A stretch of DNA of 64,000 nucleotides from Streptomyces aureus (lineage in GTDB: Bacteria > Actinomycetota > Actinomycetes > Streptomycetales > Streptomycetaceae): positions 113,160 to 177,159 of the forward strand of contig NZ_JNZD01000030.1 of the NCBI RefSeq assembly GCF_000725495.1, given 5' to 3'. The notes beneath the pieces are model-generated. The model had not been told where the DNA came from. It did not search any database and saw only the letters and a list, made by a program, of their open reading frames with translations. This document shows, piece by piece, positions 36,196-44,759 of this stretch. The translations under genes were made by a program, and so were the position numbers. Within the stretch, counting starts at the first letter, position 1; every line of letters starts with the position of its first letter.

Positions 36196-36611
36196 GCGCC
36201 CCGGCCCCCGGCACCTCGGGCCCCCACGTCCCCGTACTGAAGATCGGCAACATCCTCCTGGTCACGCTCCAGGGCGACCTGCACGACGAGGCCGCGGAGG
36301 AGCTGCAGCGCAACATCGGCGAGGCCATCGCGGCCAGCTCCGCCGCCGGTGTGGTCATCGACATCTCCGGGGTGGAGATCGTCGACTCCTTCCTGGGGCG
36401 GGTGTTCGCCGAGGTGGCCGCGCACGCCAAGCTGCTCGCCGCGCAGACGGTGGTCGCGGGCATGCGCCCCGCCGTCGCCATCACCCTGGTCGAACTGGGA
36501 CTCACCCTGCCCGGGCTGCGCACCGCGCTCGACGCCGAAGAGGCCATGCGCCTGCTCGCCCCCGCGTCCCCTCACCTCCACCGCAGCCCCGTACGCCAGG
36601 AGAGCCCGTGA
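36192..36611 (+). CDS. rsbS: RsbS-type single STAS stressosome protein
   Basis: A 139-residue STAS protein that starts at GTG 36192, sharing GTGA with the rsbR stop. The core reads VPVLKIGNILLVTLQGDLHD, GVVIDISGVEIVDSFLGRVF with the phosphorylatable Ser, and LLAAQTVVAGMRPAVAITLV, a close match to RsbS. The last 20 residues extend beyond the domain. In Bacillus, RsbS sequesters RsbT and releases it on phosphorylation. Length and position between rsbR and rsbT agree with that role. Confidence 0.94.
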   Translation: MSAPAPGTSGPHVPVLKIGNILLVTLQGDLHDEAAEELQRNIGEAIAASSAAGVVIDISGVEIVDSFLGRVFAEVAAHAKLLAAQTVVAGMRPAVAITLVELGLTLPGLRTALDAEEAMRLLAPASPHLHRSPVRQESP

Positions 36612-37054
36612 CGGACACCTCCGGCAGCGTCACCGCCTCACTGCCGATCCGTACCGACATGGATCTCGCGTGGGTGCGCCAGCACGTGCGCCAGGCGGCC
36701 GCCGGACTCGGCTTCGGACTGGTGGACCAGACCAAGCTGGTCACCGCGGCCAGCGAACTCGCGCGCAACACCCTCGTGCACGGCGGGGGCGGCCAGGTCG
36801 AGTCCACCGTCCTCGGGGCCGGGGCGGCCCGGGGGCTGCGCCTGACGTTCTCCGACGAGGGTCCCGGCATCCCGGACGTCGAACGGGCCCTCGGCGACGG
36901 CTACACCTCCGGCGGCGGTCTGGGCCTGGGCCTCGGCGGAGCCCGCCGTCTGGTCCACGAGTTCTCCATCGACTCCCGGCCCGGCGAGGGCACGGCCGTG
37001 ACCGTCGTCTGCTGGACCGCGGGCGCGCCGCGGCAGCGTGAGGAGAGCCGATGA
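36608..37054 (+). CDS. rsbT: RsbT-type switch kinase
   Basis: A 148-residue GHKL ATPase. Motifs: N-box ASELARNTLVHGGGG, G1 FSDEGPGIPDV and G2 GGGLGLGLGGARRLVHEF. This is the RsbT variant, which phosphorylates RsbR and RsbS and then activates a phosphatase of the RsbU kind. It starts at GTG 36608, overlapping rsbS by four bases, and overlaps the next gene by ATGA. All parts needed for catalysis are present. Confidence 0.93.
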   Translation: MTDTSGSVTASLPIRTDMDLAWVRQHVRQAAAGLGFGLVDQTKLVTAASELARNTLVHGGGGQVESTVLGAGAARGLRLTFSDEGPGIPDVERALGDGYTSGGGLGLGLGGARRLVHEFSIDSRPGEGTAVTVVCWTAGAPRQREESR

Positions 37055-38124
37055 CCCGCGTGTGGGACGTGCCCGTCCACGACTCGACCCGGGTCCGTGA
37101 CGTCCGGGTCGCGGCCGAGGCCGCCGCCGGGCACACCGGACTCGGCCGCGACCGGGCCGCCGCCGCCACGCTGGTCGCCACCGAGCTGGCCACGAACCTG
37201 CTCAAGCACGGCGGCGGCGGCCGGATCCTCATCGAGACCGTGCACACCGACCTCGCGCTCCCCGGCACCGGGCGCGGTCCGGCCCTGCAGATGGCCGCGA
37301 TCGACCACGGCCCCGGCATCGCCGACCTCGCGGCCGCCTCGCGCGACGGATTCTCGACGACGGCCTCGCTCGGCGCGGGGCTCGGCACCTGCCGGCGCGT
37401 CTGCGACCACTTCGAGGTGCACACCGTTCCCGGCCGGGGCACCGTCGCCCTGGCCCGGGTCCACGCGGCCCGCAGGGACCGGGCGGGCCACCGCTCCCCC
37501 GACACGAGCGCCCCGGTCCGCGCGGGCGGCGTCAACATCCCGCTCGCCGCGGCCGAGCACTCCGGCGACGCCTGGGCCTGCGTCCGCTCCGGGGACCGCG
37601 TCACCCTGCTGCTCGCCGACGGCCTCGGCCACGGCCCCGCCGCCGCGGAGGCCTCCGGGGCCGCCGTCGCCGAACTGCACCGGCTCGCGCATCTGCCGCC
37701 GGACGAACTCCTCGGCGCGCTGCACCCGGCGCTCCGTCACACCCGGGGGGCGGCCGTCGCGGTGGCCCGGCTCGATCTCGTGGACCTGCACCTCGACTTC
37801 GCGGGGATCGGCAACATCGGTGCCCGGCTGCGGTCCGGCGACACCTGGAGCCCGCTGCTGTCCCACCCCGGGATCGTGGGCGCCCACCGCCCGGCCCGGC
37901 TGCCGCGGAGCCGGCTGCCCTGGACCCCGGACAGCCTGCTCGTGATGCACAGCGACGGCCTGCCCAGCCGCTGGGTTCCCCCGCCGCACGCCCCGCTCAC
38001 CTCTTGGGACCCCGCCGTCACCGCCGCCGTGATCACGCGCGACTCCAGCAGTGCCGCCCGGCCTGCGCGGGACGACACCACCGTGGCCGTACTGGCCCCC
38101 GCCCCGCAGGATCACCGGACATGA
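37051..38124 (+). CDS. HATPase-PP2C fusion, RsbX-like phosphatase
   Basis: A 357-residue two-domain protein. Residues 1-140 are a second RsbT-like GHKL ATPase (ATELATNLLKHGGGG, AIDHGPGIADL, SLGAGLGTCRRVCD). Residues about 155-350 are a compact PP2C domain of RsbX type (TLLLADGLGHGPAAAEA, LVMHSDGLPSRW, RDDTTVAVLA). RsbX resets the Bacillus stressosome by dephosphorylating RsbR and RsbS; here that phosphatase is fused to a kinase-like domain. It starts at ATG 37051 with a 4-base overlap to rsbT and ends with a 4-base overlap to the next phosphatase. The fusion could couple phosphorylation and reset, or the ATPase domain may only bind partners. Confidence 0.92.
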   Translation: MTRVWDVPVHDSTRVRDVRVAAEAAAGHTGLGRDRAAAATLVATELATNLLKHGGGGRILIETVHTDLALPGTGRGPALQMAAIDHGPGIADLAAASRDGFSTTASLGAGLGTCRRVCDHFEVHTVPGRGTVALARVHAARRDRAGHRSPDTSAPVRAGGVNIPLAAAEHSGDAWACVRSGDRVTLLLADGLGHGPAAAEASGAAVAELHRLAHLPPDELLGALHPALRHTRGAAVAVARLDLVDLHLDFAGIGNIGARLRSGDTWSPLLSHPGIVGAHRPARLPRSRLPWTPDSLLVMHSDGLPSRWVPPPHAPLTSWDPAVTAAVITRDSSSAARPARDDTTVAVLAPAPQDHRT

Positions 38125-40118
38125 CGCGCACCTGGCAGATCTCCACGGTCGACGACGCCGCCCGTGCCCGCATCGCCGCCGCCCGGATCGCCGCGTCGCA
38201 CGGCGTCTCCACGCTGGAGCGCACCCGCCTGGTCGCCGCGCTGAGCGCGCAGCTGCGGCAGTGCCTGGTCAAAGGGGGCGGCTGGCGGCTGACCCTGCGG
38301 ACGACCGCACCGACCGGCGAGCGGCGCGGCGGCCTGCTGACCGTCACGCTCGACGCGGAACCGGAGGCGACGGGGGACTCGGGCACGGATCCTGCGGGAG
38401 CGAGGGTCGGGAGAACGAGCGTCGGGAGAACGGGGGTCGGGGGAAAGGAACCTGAGGCGACGGCAGCCGAGGGGACGGGAGCCGACGAAACGGGGTCGGA
38501 GACAACAGCGACCGGGAGAACCCGGGTCGTCGGAACCGGCGCCGGAACGAGCGGCGAAGGCACGGGGGCCGGCGGGACGGACGGCGGCGTGGGCTGGCAG
38601 GCGAGCGTGGCCACCGCCGGTCCGGGCGCCGGCGTCCCGGGGCCGGCCGACGGCGGCCGGGCCGTGGACCGCCCGGTCCGGGTGCCGCGCAGCCGGGCCG
38701 CCCTCGCCGACGCCCTGCTCGGCGCCGACGAGGACGCCGCCTTGGTCCTCGACAAGCTCGCCGAACAGGAACAGCTGGTCGCCTTCCACCGGGAGGAACT
38801 GCACCAGACCAACCAGGGCGTCCTCGCGCTGCACGCGGAACTCGACGCGGCCGGCCGGGTCCAGCGCGAGCTGTTCGGTGCCGAACGCCGGGCCCGCACC
38901 GAGGCCGAGAGCGCCCGGCGCAGACTCACCTTCCTCGCCGACGCCAGCGCGGCCCTCTCCGCCTCGCTCAACCACGAGGAGATCCTCGGCCATCTGCCCC
39001 GGCTGCTCGTCCCGGACTACGCCCGCAGCGTCGACGTGTGGCTCTTCGCCTCCGACGACCCGGCCCGCAGGCACACCACCCGTCCGGCCGCCGCCGTCGC
39101 CGCCGCCCGCACCGGCCGCCCCCAGTACGCCGCCGACCATCCGAGCCGGCTGCCCGGGGTCGACGACCTGCCGCCCTCGGCACTGGACCCGGACCAGCCG
39201 CTGCTGTGCATCCCGCTGCCGAGCCGGCACACGCCCCTCGGTGTCGTGACCCTGACTCCGCCACGGGAGCGGTGGAGCCCGGACGACGCCGTGATGCTCG
39301 TCGAACTCGCGCGCCGGGCGGGCATCGCGGTCGATCACGCGCAGCGCTTCGAGCACAACCGCGACATCGCCGAGACCCTCCAGCGCGCTCTGCTCACCGA
39401 CCTGCCCGCCACCCCCGGGCTGAACCTGGCGGCGCGTTACCTCCCGGCCACCCACGGACTGAACATCGGCGGTGACTGGTACGACGCGTTCCGGCAGCCC
39501 GACGGGGGCCTGGTCGCCGTCATGGGCGACGTCACCGGCCACGGGCTGCACGCGGCCGTCATGATGAGCCAGCTGCGCACCGCGCTGCGGGCGTACGCCG
39601 TCGACGGCGGCACTCCCGGGCGGCTGCTCACCCGGCTGCACGCGTTCCTGCACCACCTCCAGCCCGATCTGTACGCCACCGCGGTCATCGCCCGCTTCCA
39701 CCCGGACGAGCCCGAGGTCACCTGGGCCGCCGCCGGACACCCGCCGCCGGTGCTGCGCACCCCGGACGGTCAGGTGCGGGTCCTGGACGCCAAGCCCGGG
39801 GCGATGCTCGGCATTCCGCTGCACCAGGAGATCCGCGACCACGCGGTGCGGGTCCCACCGGGATCCACGCTCGCCCTGTACACGGACGGCCTGGTGGAAC
39901 GGCGGCGGGAGGGCATCGACCCGGGCATCCGGCGGCTGGCCGAGGCGCTGTCCGCCGAGCACCCGACCGGCCTGGAGGGCGATCTGGAGGGCGCGGCGGA
40001 CCGGATCCTGGACCCGATGCTCCACGACTCCCAACGCGACGACGACGTGTGCCTGCTGCTCGTCCACCGCACGGACGCGGAACGGGGAGACGGCCCCGAG
40101 GGGGCACCGCCTCTCTGA
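38121..40118 (+). CDS. RsbU-like GAF-SpoIIE phosphatase closing the stressosome operon
   Basis: A 665-residue phosphatase. Residues 1-80 resemble the N-terminal half of an RsbT/RsbW ATPase but lack the nucleotide motifs. A long Gly/Thr-rich low-complexity linker (about 85-195) follows, then a coiled coil (about 210-280), GAF (about 290-410) and SpoIIE/PP2C (about 430-650: GGDWYDAF, MGDVTGHGLHAA, YTDGLVERR, DDDVCLLLV). In the Bacillus pathway RsbT activates RsbU through its N-terminal domain, so the remnant may be the docking site. ATG 38121 overlaps the previous stop by four bases; the frame is open further upstream but antisense-like. Last gene of the operon. Confidence 0.92.
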   Translation: MTRTWQISTVDDAARARIAAARIAASHGVSTLERTRLVAALSAQLRQCLVKGGGWRLTLRTTAPTGERRGGLLTVTLDAEPEATGDSGTDPAGARVGRTSVGRTGVGGKEPEATAAEGTGADETGSETTATGRTRVVGTGAGTSGEGTGAGGTDGGVGWQASVATAGPGAGVPGPADGGRAVDRPVRVPRSRAALADALLGADEDAALVLDKLAEQEQLVAFHREELHQTNQGVLALHAELDAAGRVQRELFGAERRARTEAESARRRLTFLADASAALSASLNHEEILGHLPRLLVPDYARSVDVWLFASDDPARRHTTRPAAAVAAARTGRPQYAADHPSRLPGVDDLPPSALDPDQPLLCIPLPSRHTPLGVVTLTPPRERWSPDDAVMLVELARRAGIAVDHAQRFEHNRDIAETLQRALLTDLPATPGLNLAARYLPATHGLNIGGDWYDAFRQPDGGLVAVMGDVTGHGLHAAVMMSQLRTALRAYAVDGGTPGRLLTRLHAFLHHLQPDLYATAVIARFHPDEPEVTWAAAGHPPPVLRTPDGQVRVLDAKPGAMLGIPLHQEIRDHAVRVPPGSTLALYTDGLVERRREGIDPGIRRLAEALSAEHPTGLEGDLEGAADRILDPMLHDSQRDDDVCLLLVHRTDAERGDGPEGAPPL

Positions 40119-40448
40119 CGTCCACCGGCAGGACGCGGGCCGGGCGGCCGGGTTCCGCGCGGACTCGACCACCGGGCGATCCGACGCGGTGCCGCCCTCG
40201 GGCGGGCCGAGAGGGTGGAAGGGCCCGGGGAAGCACACTCGATCTCCACCAGAGGGACGCAGGGCCCGACGGCCCGGATTCCGGACGAACTCGGCCACTG
40301 GGCGCACCCGTTCGGCATCACCCCCGAGCCGGCCGGCGGGACGATGCCCGTGCCCGAACGGCACCGATCGGGGCTGGCTCAGCAGCAACTCAGGGCCGGG
40401 AGCGCCGAGTTCGATGTCCACTCGTCGGCCGGTCGGAGGGGATCGGGG
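40119..40448. other. Intergenic region with an imperfect duplication
   Basis: This 330-base gap follows the stressosome operon. Two segments beginning TCCACC at 40121 and 40245 are alike over about 60-80 bases and share an offset of 124. No convincing terminator hairpin or gene was found. Confidence 0.45.
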
Positions 40449-40976
40449 TCAACTCCGGGGCCCGAAGGGCGGCTTACCCGTCTCGTCGTCCGGGTCGCGG
40501 TCGGCGGGTGTCGCGGGCCGGGCCGTCCGGAGGGCGCGCAGGCCCTCCTCCAGCGCGGTCCGCTGGAGCGGGGTCATCCCCGCGAGCACCGCCGCGAGGT
40601 CCCGCGTCCGCCGCGCACCGATCTCCGCGAGCAGCCGTCCGCCCTGCGGGGTGAGGAGCAGGCTCAGCGAGCGCCTGCTGTGGGAGTGCGGGATCCGCCG
40701 CAGCAGGCCCGCGGCCTCCAGCCGGTCGCACAGTCTGCTCGCCGCCGGCAAGGTGATGCCGACGCTCTCGGCCAGGTCGGTGAGGGTGGCCGCGGGGCGC
40801 CGGGCGACGGCCGTCAGGGCCTTCAACTGCTGTGCGGACAGCGGCGGTCCGACCGACCGGCCGGCCGAGGTCCACAGCTCCACCAGAGCCTCGACGGCGT
40901 CCGCCAGCCGCCGGGCGATCACCTCGGGACGGGGCCCCGCCGCCCCGGCCGGATCGAGGTCCCCTTCGTGCGTCAC
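40449..40976 (-). CDS. MarR-family regulator, right flank of the stressosome region
   Basis: A winged-helix regulator of about 175 residues, paralogous to that at 33295-33771. DNA-binding core: LSAQQLKALTAVARRPAATL then TDLAESVGITLPAASRLCDR, with wing RIPHSHSRRSLSLLLTPQGG. The C-terminal helix TPLQRTALEEGLRALRTA is followed by a charged tail. The start is uncertain: GTG 40976 fits the expected length, but its SD (GAGG) is very close; the frame is open much further upstream through low-complexity sequence. It lies downstream of an RsbW-like gene in the same direction. With its paralogue it brackets the stressosome operon. Confidence 0.82.
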   Translation of the reverse strand: MTHEGDLDPAGAAGPRPEVIARRLADAVEALVELWTSAGRSVGPPLSAQQLKALTAVARRPAATLTDLAESVGITLPAASRLCDRLEAAGLLRRIPHSHSRRSLSLLLTPQGGRLLAEIGARRTRDLAAVLAGMTPLQRTALEEGLRALRTARPATPADRDPDDETGKPPFGPRS

Positions 40977-41188
40977 GGCCTCGTCCCACGCTTCCCGGGG
41001 CTCCGCCGGACCCGCCCGGCGCCGGGACGGGGTGTGTCCCGGCCCGGCGGACGGCACGCGCCACGGGGAAGAGGAACCCCGCCGCGCGGACGAAGCGTCC
41101 CGTCGCGGCCGGCGGTCGCAGCTGAATCGCGGATGATGCTCGTTCCTCGGGATCGTCGGAAGCGGATCGGGCCGGGCCTCGGGAGGTG

Positions 41189-41599
41189 TCAGAACAGGAC
41201 GACGGCGCGGACCGTCTTGCCGTCCGGGCGCGAGTGCACGGTCAGCTCGGAGGAGAGCCGGCTCACCAGCGGCCACCCGAGGCCGCCCTGACCGGTCAGG
41301 TCCAGACGCCGGGGACGCGGCGGCTCGGGGTCGTCGTCGGACACCGAGATGCCCACGCCGTGGCCCACGTCGCTCAGATCCAGGCTGCACAGCCGGCCGC
41401 GCGCGTGCCGGACCACGTTCGTGACCAGCTCCGACACCACGAGCATGACGGCCTCGGCGGCCTCTCGCGGCACCGTGCGCGGCAGATCGCCGAGGAACGT
41501 GCGGACCATCCGCCGGGCGTTCACAGCGGCCTGCGGATCCCTCTCCAGCCTCGCGCCGAGGCCGGATCCGAAGTCGCAGGGCGGTTCGACGGTGGTCAT
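41189..41599 (-). CDS. RsbW-like anti-sigma serine kinase (HATPase)
   Basis: A 136-residue GHKL ATPase of the Streptomyces RsbW-like group. N-box VSELVTNVVRHARG, G1-like SVSDDDPEPP and G2-like TGQGGLGWPLVSRLSSEL are present; the G1 motif is degenerate, as in many family members. Such proteins bind a sigma factor or phosphorylate STAS antagonists. ATG 41599 has GGAGG eight bases upstream. The MarR gene 212 bases downstream may be cotranscribed. The sigma factor or antagonist it pairs with cannot be told from the sequence. Confidence 0.9.
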   Translation of the reverse strand: MTTVEPPCDFGSGLGARLERDPQAAVNARRMVRTFLGDLPRTVPREAAEAVMLVVSELVTNVVRHARGRLCSLDLSDVGHGVGISVSDDDPEPPRPRRLDLTGQGGLGWPLVSRLSSELTVHSRPDGKTVRAVVLF

Positions 41600-42060
41600 G
41601 CCTTCGCCTCCCTTGCCGTACGTCCGCCCCCGCGCCGCGCTGCGGCGCCCTCCGTGTAGGTCCGGTGTGCCGGGCGGGCTGTCACCCCTTCTTCCCGGAC
41701 CTCGGTGGGCCATGTCACGGGTTCCCCCACCTTCACATCGCGGTCACACGCGTCCCGTCGGCCCTCTCACCGGGCCCGCCGCGCAAGCCCGTCGAAGTCC
41801 TCGGACCGGGGGGACTGCCGGCGCGGATCGGGGGCACAAGGTCACGCGTCCCGGACGCCCACGGGCGCTTCGGCGACATCGCTCCCGCGACGGTCGTACG
41901 GGGCCGGGCGACCCCGGATCCGGCGCGGTCGAGCGGCCGGGGTGGCGGCTCGCGCCGGGCAGGGGCCCGCGGGGCCGCCACCCCGGCACCTCTCCCGGCC
42001 CGCCCGGGGCGACGGGACGGAACACGGCAGGCAGCAGACACGGACGGCAGGAGGCGGCGT
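41600..42060. other. Divergent intergenic region, nothing recognised
   Basis: These 461 bases separate the RsbW-like gene from the phospholipase D-type gene and should hold both promoters. Several frames are open because of high GC, but none has a convincing start or recognisable protein. I saw no clear promoter box or long palindrome. Confidence 0.4.
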
Positions 42061-43275
42061 ATGTCCGGGACCATCACGGCACGGGCCGAGACGGACGAGG
42101 CGGTGGACCCGGAGGAGGTCCGGCGCCGCAAAGAGCGGTTCCGCAGACGGCTGGAGCGGCTCATCGGCATCGCCGCGACCGAGGGGAACGAACTGGTCCC
42201 CCTGCGCAACGGCGACCGGATCTTCGCCGCCATGCTCGCCGCGGTGCGCTCCGCCGAGCACACGATCGACATGATGACGTTCGTCTACTGGCGCGGCGAG
42301 ATCGCCCGCGAGTTCGCGGCCGCGCTGGCGGAGCGGGCCCGCGCGGGCCTGCGCGTGCGCCTGCTGCTGGACGGCTTCGGCGCGAAGCGGATCGAGGAGG
42401 ACCTGCTCCGGGCCATGACCGACGCCGGGGTGCAGGTGGCGTGGTTCCGCAAGCCGCTGTGGCTCTCGCCCCTGAAGCAGAACCACCGCTGTCACCGCAA
42501 GGCGCTCGTGGTCGACGAGCACACCGCGTTCACCGGCGGTGTGGGCATCGCCGAGGAGTGGTGCGGCGACGCCCGCGGTCCCGCCGAGTGGCGGGACACC
42601 CATGTCCAGGTGCGCGGTCCCGCGGTGGACGGCATCGCCGCGGCGTTCGCGCAGAACTGGGCCGAGTGCCACGACGAGCTCTTCGACGACCGGGACCGCT
42701 TCACCGGTCACGACCAGCCGGGCACGGCCACCGTGCAGGTGGTGCGGGGCTCGGCCAGCTTCGGCTGGCAGGACATGCAGACCCTCATCCGGGTGATGCT
42801 CGGCTCGGCCGAGGAACGCTTCCGGCTCGCCACCGCGTACTTCGCCCCGGACACCTACTTCGTGGACCTGCTGTGCGCGACCGCGCGCCGCGGGGTCCGG
42901 GTGGAGATCCTGCTGCCCGGCCCGCACACCGACCAGCGCGCCTGCCAGCTGGCCGGCCAGCACCACTACGCCGCGCTGCTGGCCGCGGGCGTCGAGATAC
43001 GCCAGTACCAGCCGACCATGCTCCACACGAAGATCATGACGGTGGACGGGGTGGCCTCGCTGATCGGTTCCACCAACTTCAACCGCCGCTCTATGGAGCA
43101 CGACGAGGAGGTCATGCTGGCCGTCCTCGACGAGACGTTCACCGCCTCCCTCGACCGGGACTTCGACGAGGACCGGGAGAGGGCCGTGGGCATCGATCCG
43201 GGCCGCTGGCGGCGCAGGTCCCCCGTTCAGCGCGCCAAGGAACTGGCCGTCGCACCGGTGCGCCGCTTCCTCTAG
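42061..43275 (+). CDS. Phospholipase D-type cardiolipin synthase-like enzyme
   Basis: A 404-residue protein with two HKD phosphatidyltransferase domains: HRKALVVDEHTAFTGGVGIA (first) and LHTKIMTVDGVASLIGSTNF (second), each with the full HxK(x)4D and trailing GG/GS and N. Supporting features are IDMMTFVYWRGEIAREF and YFAPDTYFVDLL. Unlike typical ClsA it has no N-terminal membrane helices, so it resembles the soluble ClsB/YbhO group. ATG 42061 is preceded by GGAGG at a good distance. The reaction (cardiolipin from two phosphatidylglycerols, or another transphosphatidylation) is inferred from the family. A strong terminator follows. Confidence 0.9.
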   Translation: MSGTITARAETDEAVDPEEVRRRKERFRRRLERLIGIAATEGNELVPLRNGDRIFAAMLAAVRSAEHTIDMMTFVYWRGEIAREFAAALAERARAGLRVRLLLDGFGAKRIEEDLLRAMTDAGVQVAWFRKPLWLSPLKQNHRCHRKALVVDEHTAFTGGVGIAEEWCGDARGPAEWRDTHVQVRGPAVDGIAAAFAQNWAECHDELFDDRDRFTGHDQPGTATVQVVRGSASFGWQDMQTLIRVMLGSAEERFRLATAYFAPDTYFVDLLCATARRGVRVEILLPGPHTDQRACQLAGQHHYAALLAAGVEIRQYQPTMLHTKIMTVDGVASLIGSTNFNRRSMEHDEEVMLAVLDETFTASLDRDFDEDRERAVGIDPGRWRRRSPVQRAKELAVAPVRRFL

Positions 43276-43317
43276 TCGCTCCGCCCGCGGGCCGGTCCGA
43301 ACGATCCGCCCGCCGCA

Positions 43318-43359
43318 CCCGGGGACCCGTCCGGCCGAACCGTCGGCCAGGTCCCCGGG
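43318..43359. terminator. Bidirectional terminator
   Basis: Perfect 10-base arms CCCGGGGACC (43318-43327) and GGTCCCCGGG (43350-43359) enclose a second small stem GGCCGA/TCGGCC. It lies between the convergent phospholipase D-type and ANTAR genes. Confidence 0.85.
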
Positions 43360-43368
43360 GCCGGGTGG

Positions 43369-44073
43369 TCAGCGGGGGCGCTCGCCGGTCTCGCAGACCT
43401 TGCGGGCGACCTCCCGCAGTTTGATGTTGTGGTCCTGGGACGCCTTCTTCAGCACGGCGAACGCCTCCTGCTCGCCGAGGCCGTGGCGCTCCATGAGGAT
43501 GCCCATCGCCTCGCCGATCTCGTGCCGGGTCTCCAGGGCGTGGCCGAGCTGCTGGTGCGTACGGGCCGCCGACAGGGCGACCGCGGCGTGGGAGGCCAGC
43601 ACCCAGCCGGCGCTCTGGGCCGACGCGTCGAACATGTTCGGCCGGCGCGAGTACACGTTGAGGGCGCCGAGCTCGTCCTCGTCGGTGAACAGCAGGAAGC
43701 CCATCATGCTGCCCATGCCCAGCTTTCTCAGCTCGGGCGCGAAGCGGGCCCACTTCGCGTGCGGCCGACGCAGGTCCTCGATGGCGTAGAGCTGCTCGCG
43801 GTCGGTCACCGCGTCGAAGCAGGGGCCCTCCCGCAGGTCCTGCTGGATCCGGTCGGCCATACGCACGATGTCGCTGGTCGCGGCCAGCGCGCTGACCTCA
43901 CCGCGGCGGACCGTGAGGATGCCGCTCTCGTCGCAGCCGTTGATCAGCACCTTGGCGTGCTCGACGATCCGGTCCAGGGTGGCCTGCACCGAGTCCTGGG
44001 CCAGCAGGTCGCGCGCCATGTCCGCCAGGGCGACGGCAAACTTCTCCCAGACCTCGCCGGACTCCTGCGTCAT
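43369..44073 (-). CDS. GAF-ANTAR regulator (putative RNA-binding antiterminator)
   Basis: A 234-residue two-domain protein: GAF (about 20-165, with NGCDESGILTVRRGEVSALA and LGALNVYSRRPNMFD) and a C-terminal ANTAR domain (about 175-230, ALETRHEIGEAMGILMERHG then LGEQEAFAVLKKASQDHN). ANTAR proteins bind tandem RNA hairpins and prevent transcription termination. ANTAR residues look canonical, including the conserved Ala/Gly pair in EAMGIL. ATG 44073 has no strong SD; a T-rich patch with GTTTTC followed by GGGATG lies upstream, but is too imperfect to call a SigB-type promoter. Target unknown. Confidence 0.93.
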   Translation of the reverse strand: MTQESGEVWEKFAVALADMARDLLAQDSVQATLDRIVEHAKVLINGCDESGILTVRRGEVSALAATSDIVRMADRIQQDLREGPCFDAVTDREQLYAIEDLRRPHAKWARFAPELRKLGMGSMMGFLLFTDEDELGALNVYSRRPNMFDASAQSAGWVLASHAAVALSAARTHQQLGHALETRHEIGEAMGILMERHGLGEQEAFAVLKKASQDHNIKLREVARKVCETGERPR

Positions 44074-44298
44074 GGGCCATCCCGTTCATCGGTCGAAACG
44101 AAAACCAGCCTTCACCAGGGGTTCCATCTTGCCATCCCGGACCGCTCCCGCCCCGGGGGCCGGGGAACCCGTTCCGCACCGCCCCCCGCCCCGTCTCCAG
44201 GGACCGGCGCACCCGCCCGGCCCGGTCGCGTGACCGTCCCGAGGCGGCTGTGTGCCGCGCGGAAGCTCCGGTGTCCACCGGATGTCCACGACTTACCG

Positions 44299-44323
44299 GT
44301 TTCATACGGCGGATCAAGGGTGA
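44299..44323 (+). promoter_or_regulatory. Candidate SigB-type promoter of the Wbl gene
   Basis: GTTT (44299-44302), 15 bases and GGGTGA (44318-44323) resemble the SigB-family promoter pattern, with one mismatch in the -10. It is 55 bases upstream of the Wbl start. The rest of the 304-base gap 44074-44377 shows no gene. Confidence 0.4.
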
Positions 44324-44377
44324 CCCGGGAAGGGACCGGATTCCGGAGAACGCGCTCGACCCGATCAGGAGGTTCGC

Positions 44378-44638
44378 ATGGAGAACTGGCGCGAAGGCGC
44401 GTCCTGCCGCACCGTAGACCCCGATCTGTTCTTCCCCATCGGCAGTACCGGACCCGCGGTGCTGCAGATCCAGGAGGCGAAGGCGGTCTGCGCGGGCTGC
44501 CCGGTCCGTGAGGAATGCCTGAGCTGGGCCCTGGACACCGGCCAGACCGTCGGTGTCTGGGGCGGCACGAGCGAGGCGGAACGACGTGCGCTGGCACGCC
44601 GCCGCTCCCGTCGCCGCTCCCACGGCACCTCCGCGTAG
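44378..44638 (+). CDS. WhiB-like (Wbl) iron-sulfur regulator
   Basis: An 86-residue Wbl protein. The four cluster-binding cysteines are Cys10, Cys38, Cys41 and Cys47 (CAGCPVREEC), followed by the Wbl turn GVWGGTSEAERRAL and a basic C-terminus ARRRSRRRS. These proteins carry a 4Fe-4S cluster and bind region 4 of the principal sigma factor. ATG 44378 has a perfect AGGAGG five bases upstream, the best SD in the window. It precedes an RsbW-like gene by 121 bases in the same direction, and a SigB-type promoter candidate lies upstream, pointing to a stress-linked role. Confidence 0.95.
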   Translation: MENWREGASCRTVDPDLFFPIGSTGPAVLQIQEAKAVCAGCPVREECLSWALDTGQTVGVWGGTSEAERRALARRRSRRRSHGTSA

Positions 44639-44759
44639 AGAAGTGAGAAGGGGACGGGTGCGGCACCGGGCCCTCACCGAGGGCCGGGTCCGGGCGCAGG
44701 TGACCGGGTCGCAACGCGGCGGGAGGCGTTCCGCCGACGAGATCCGAACGAAGGGCACG

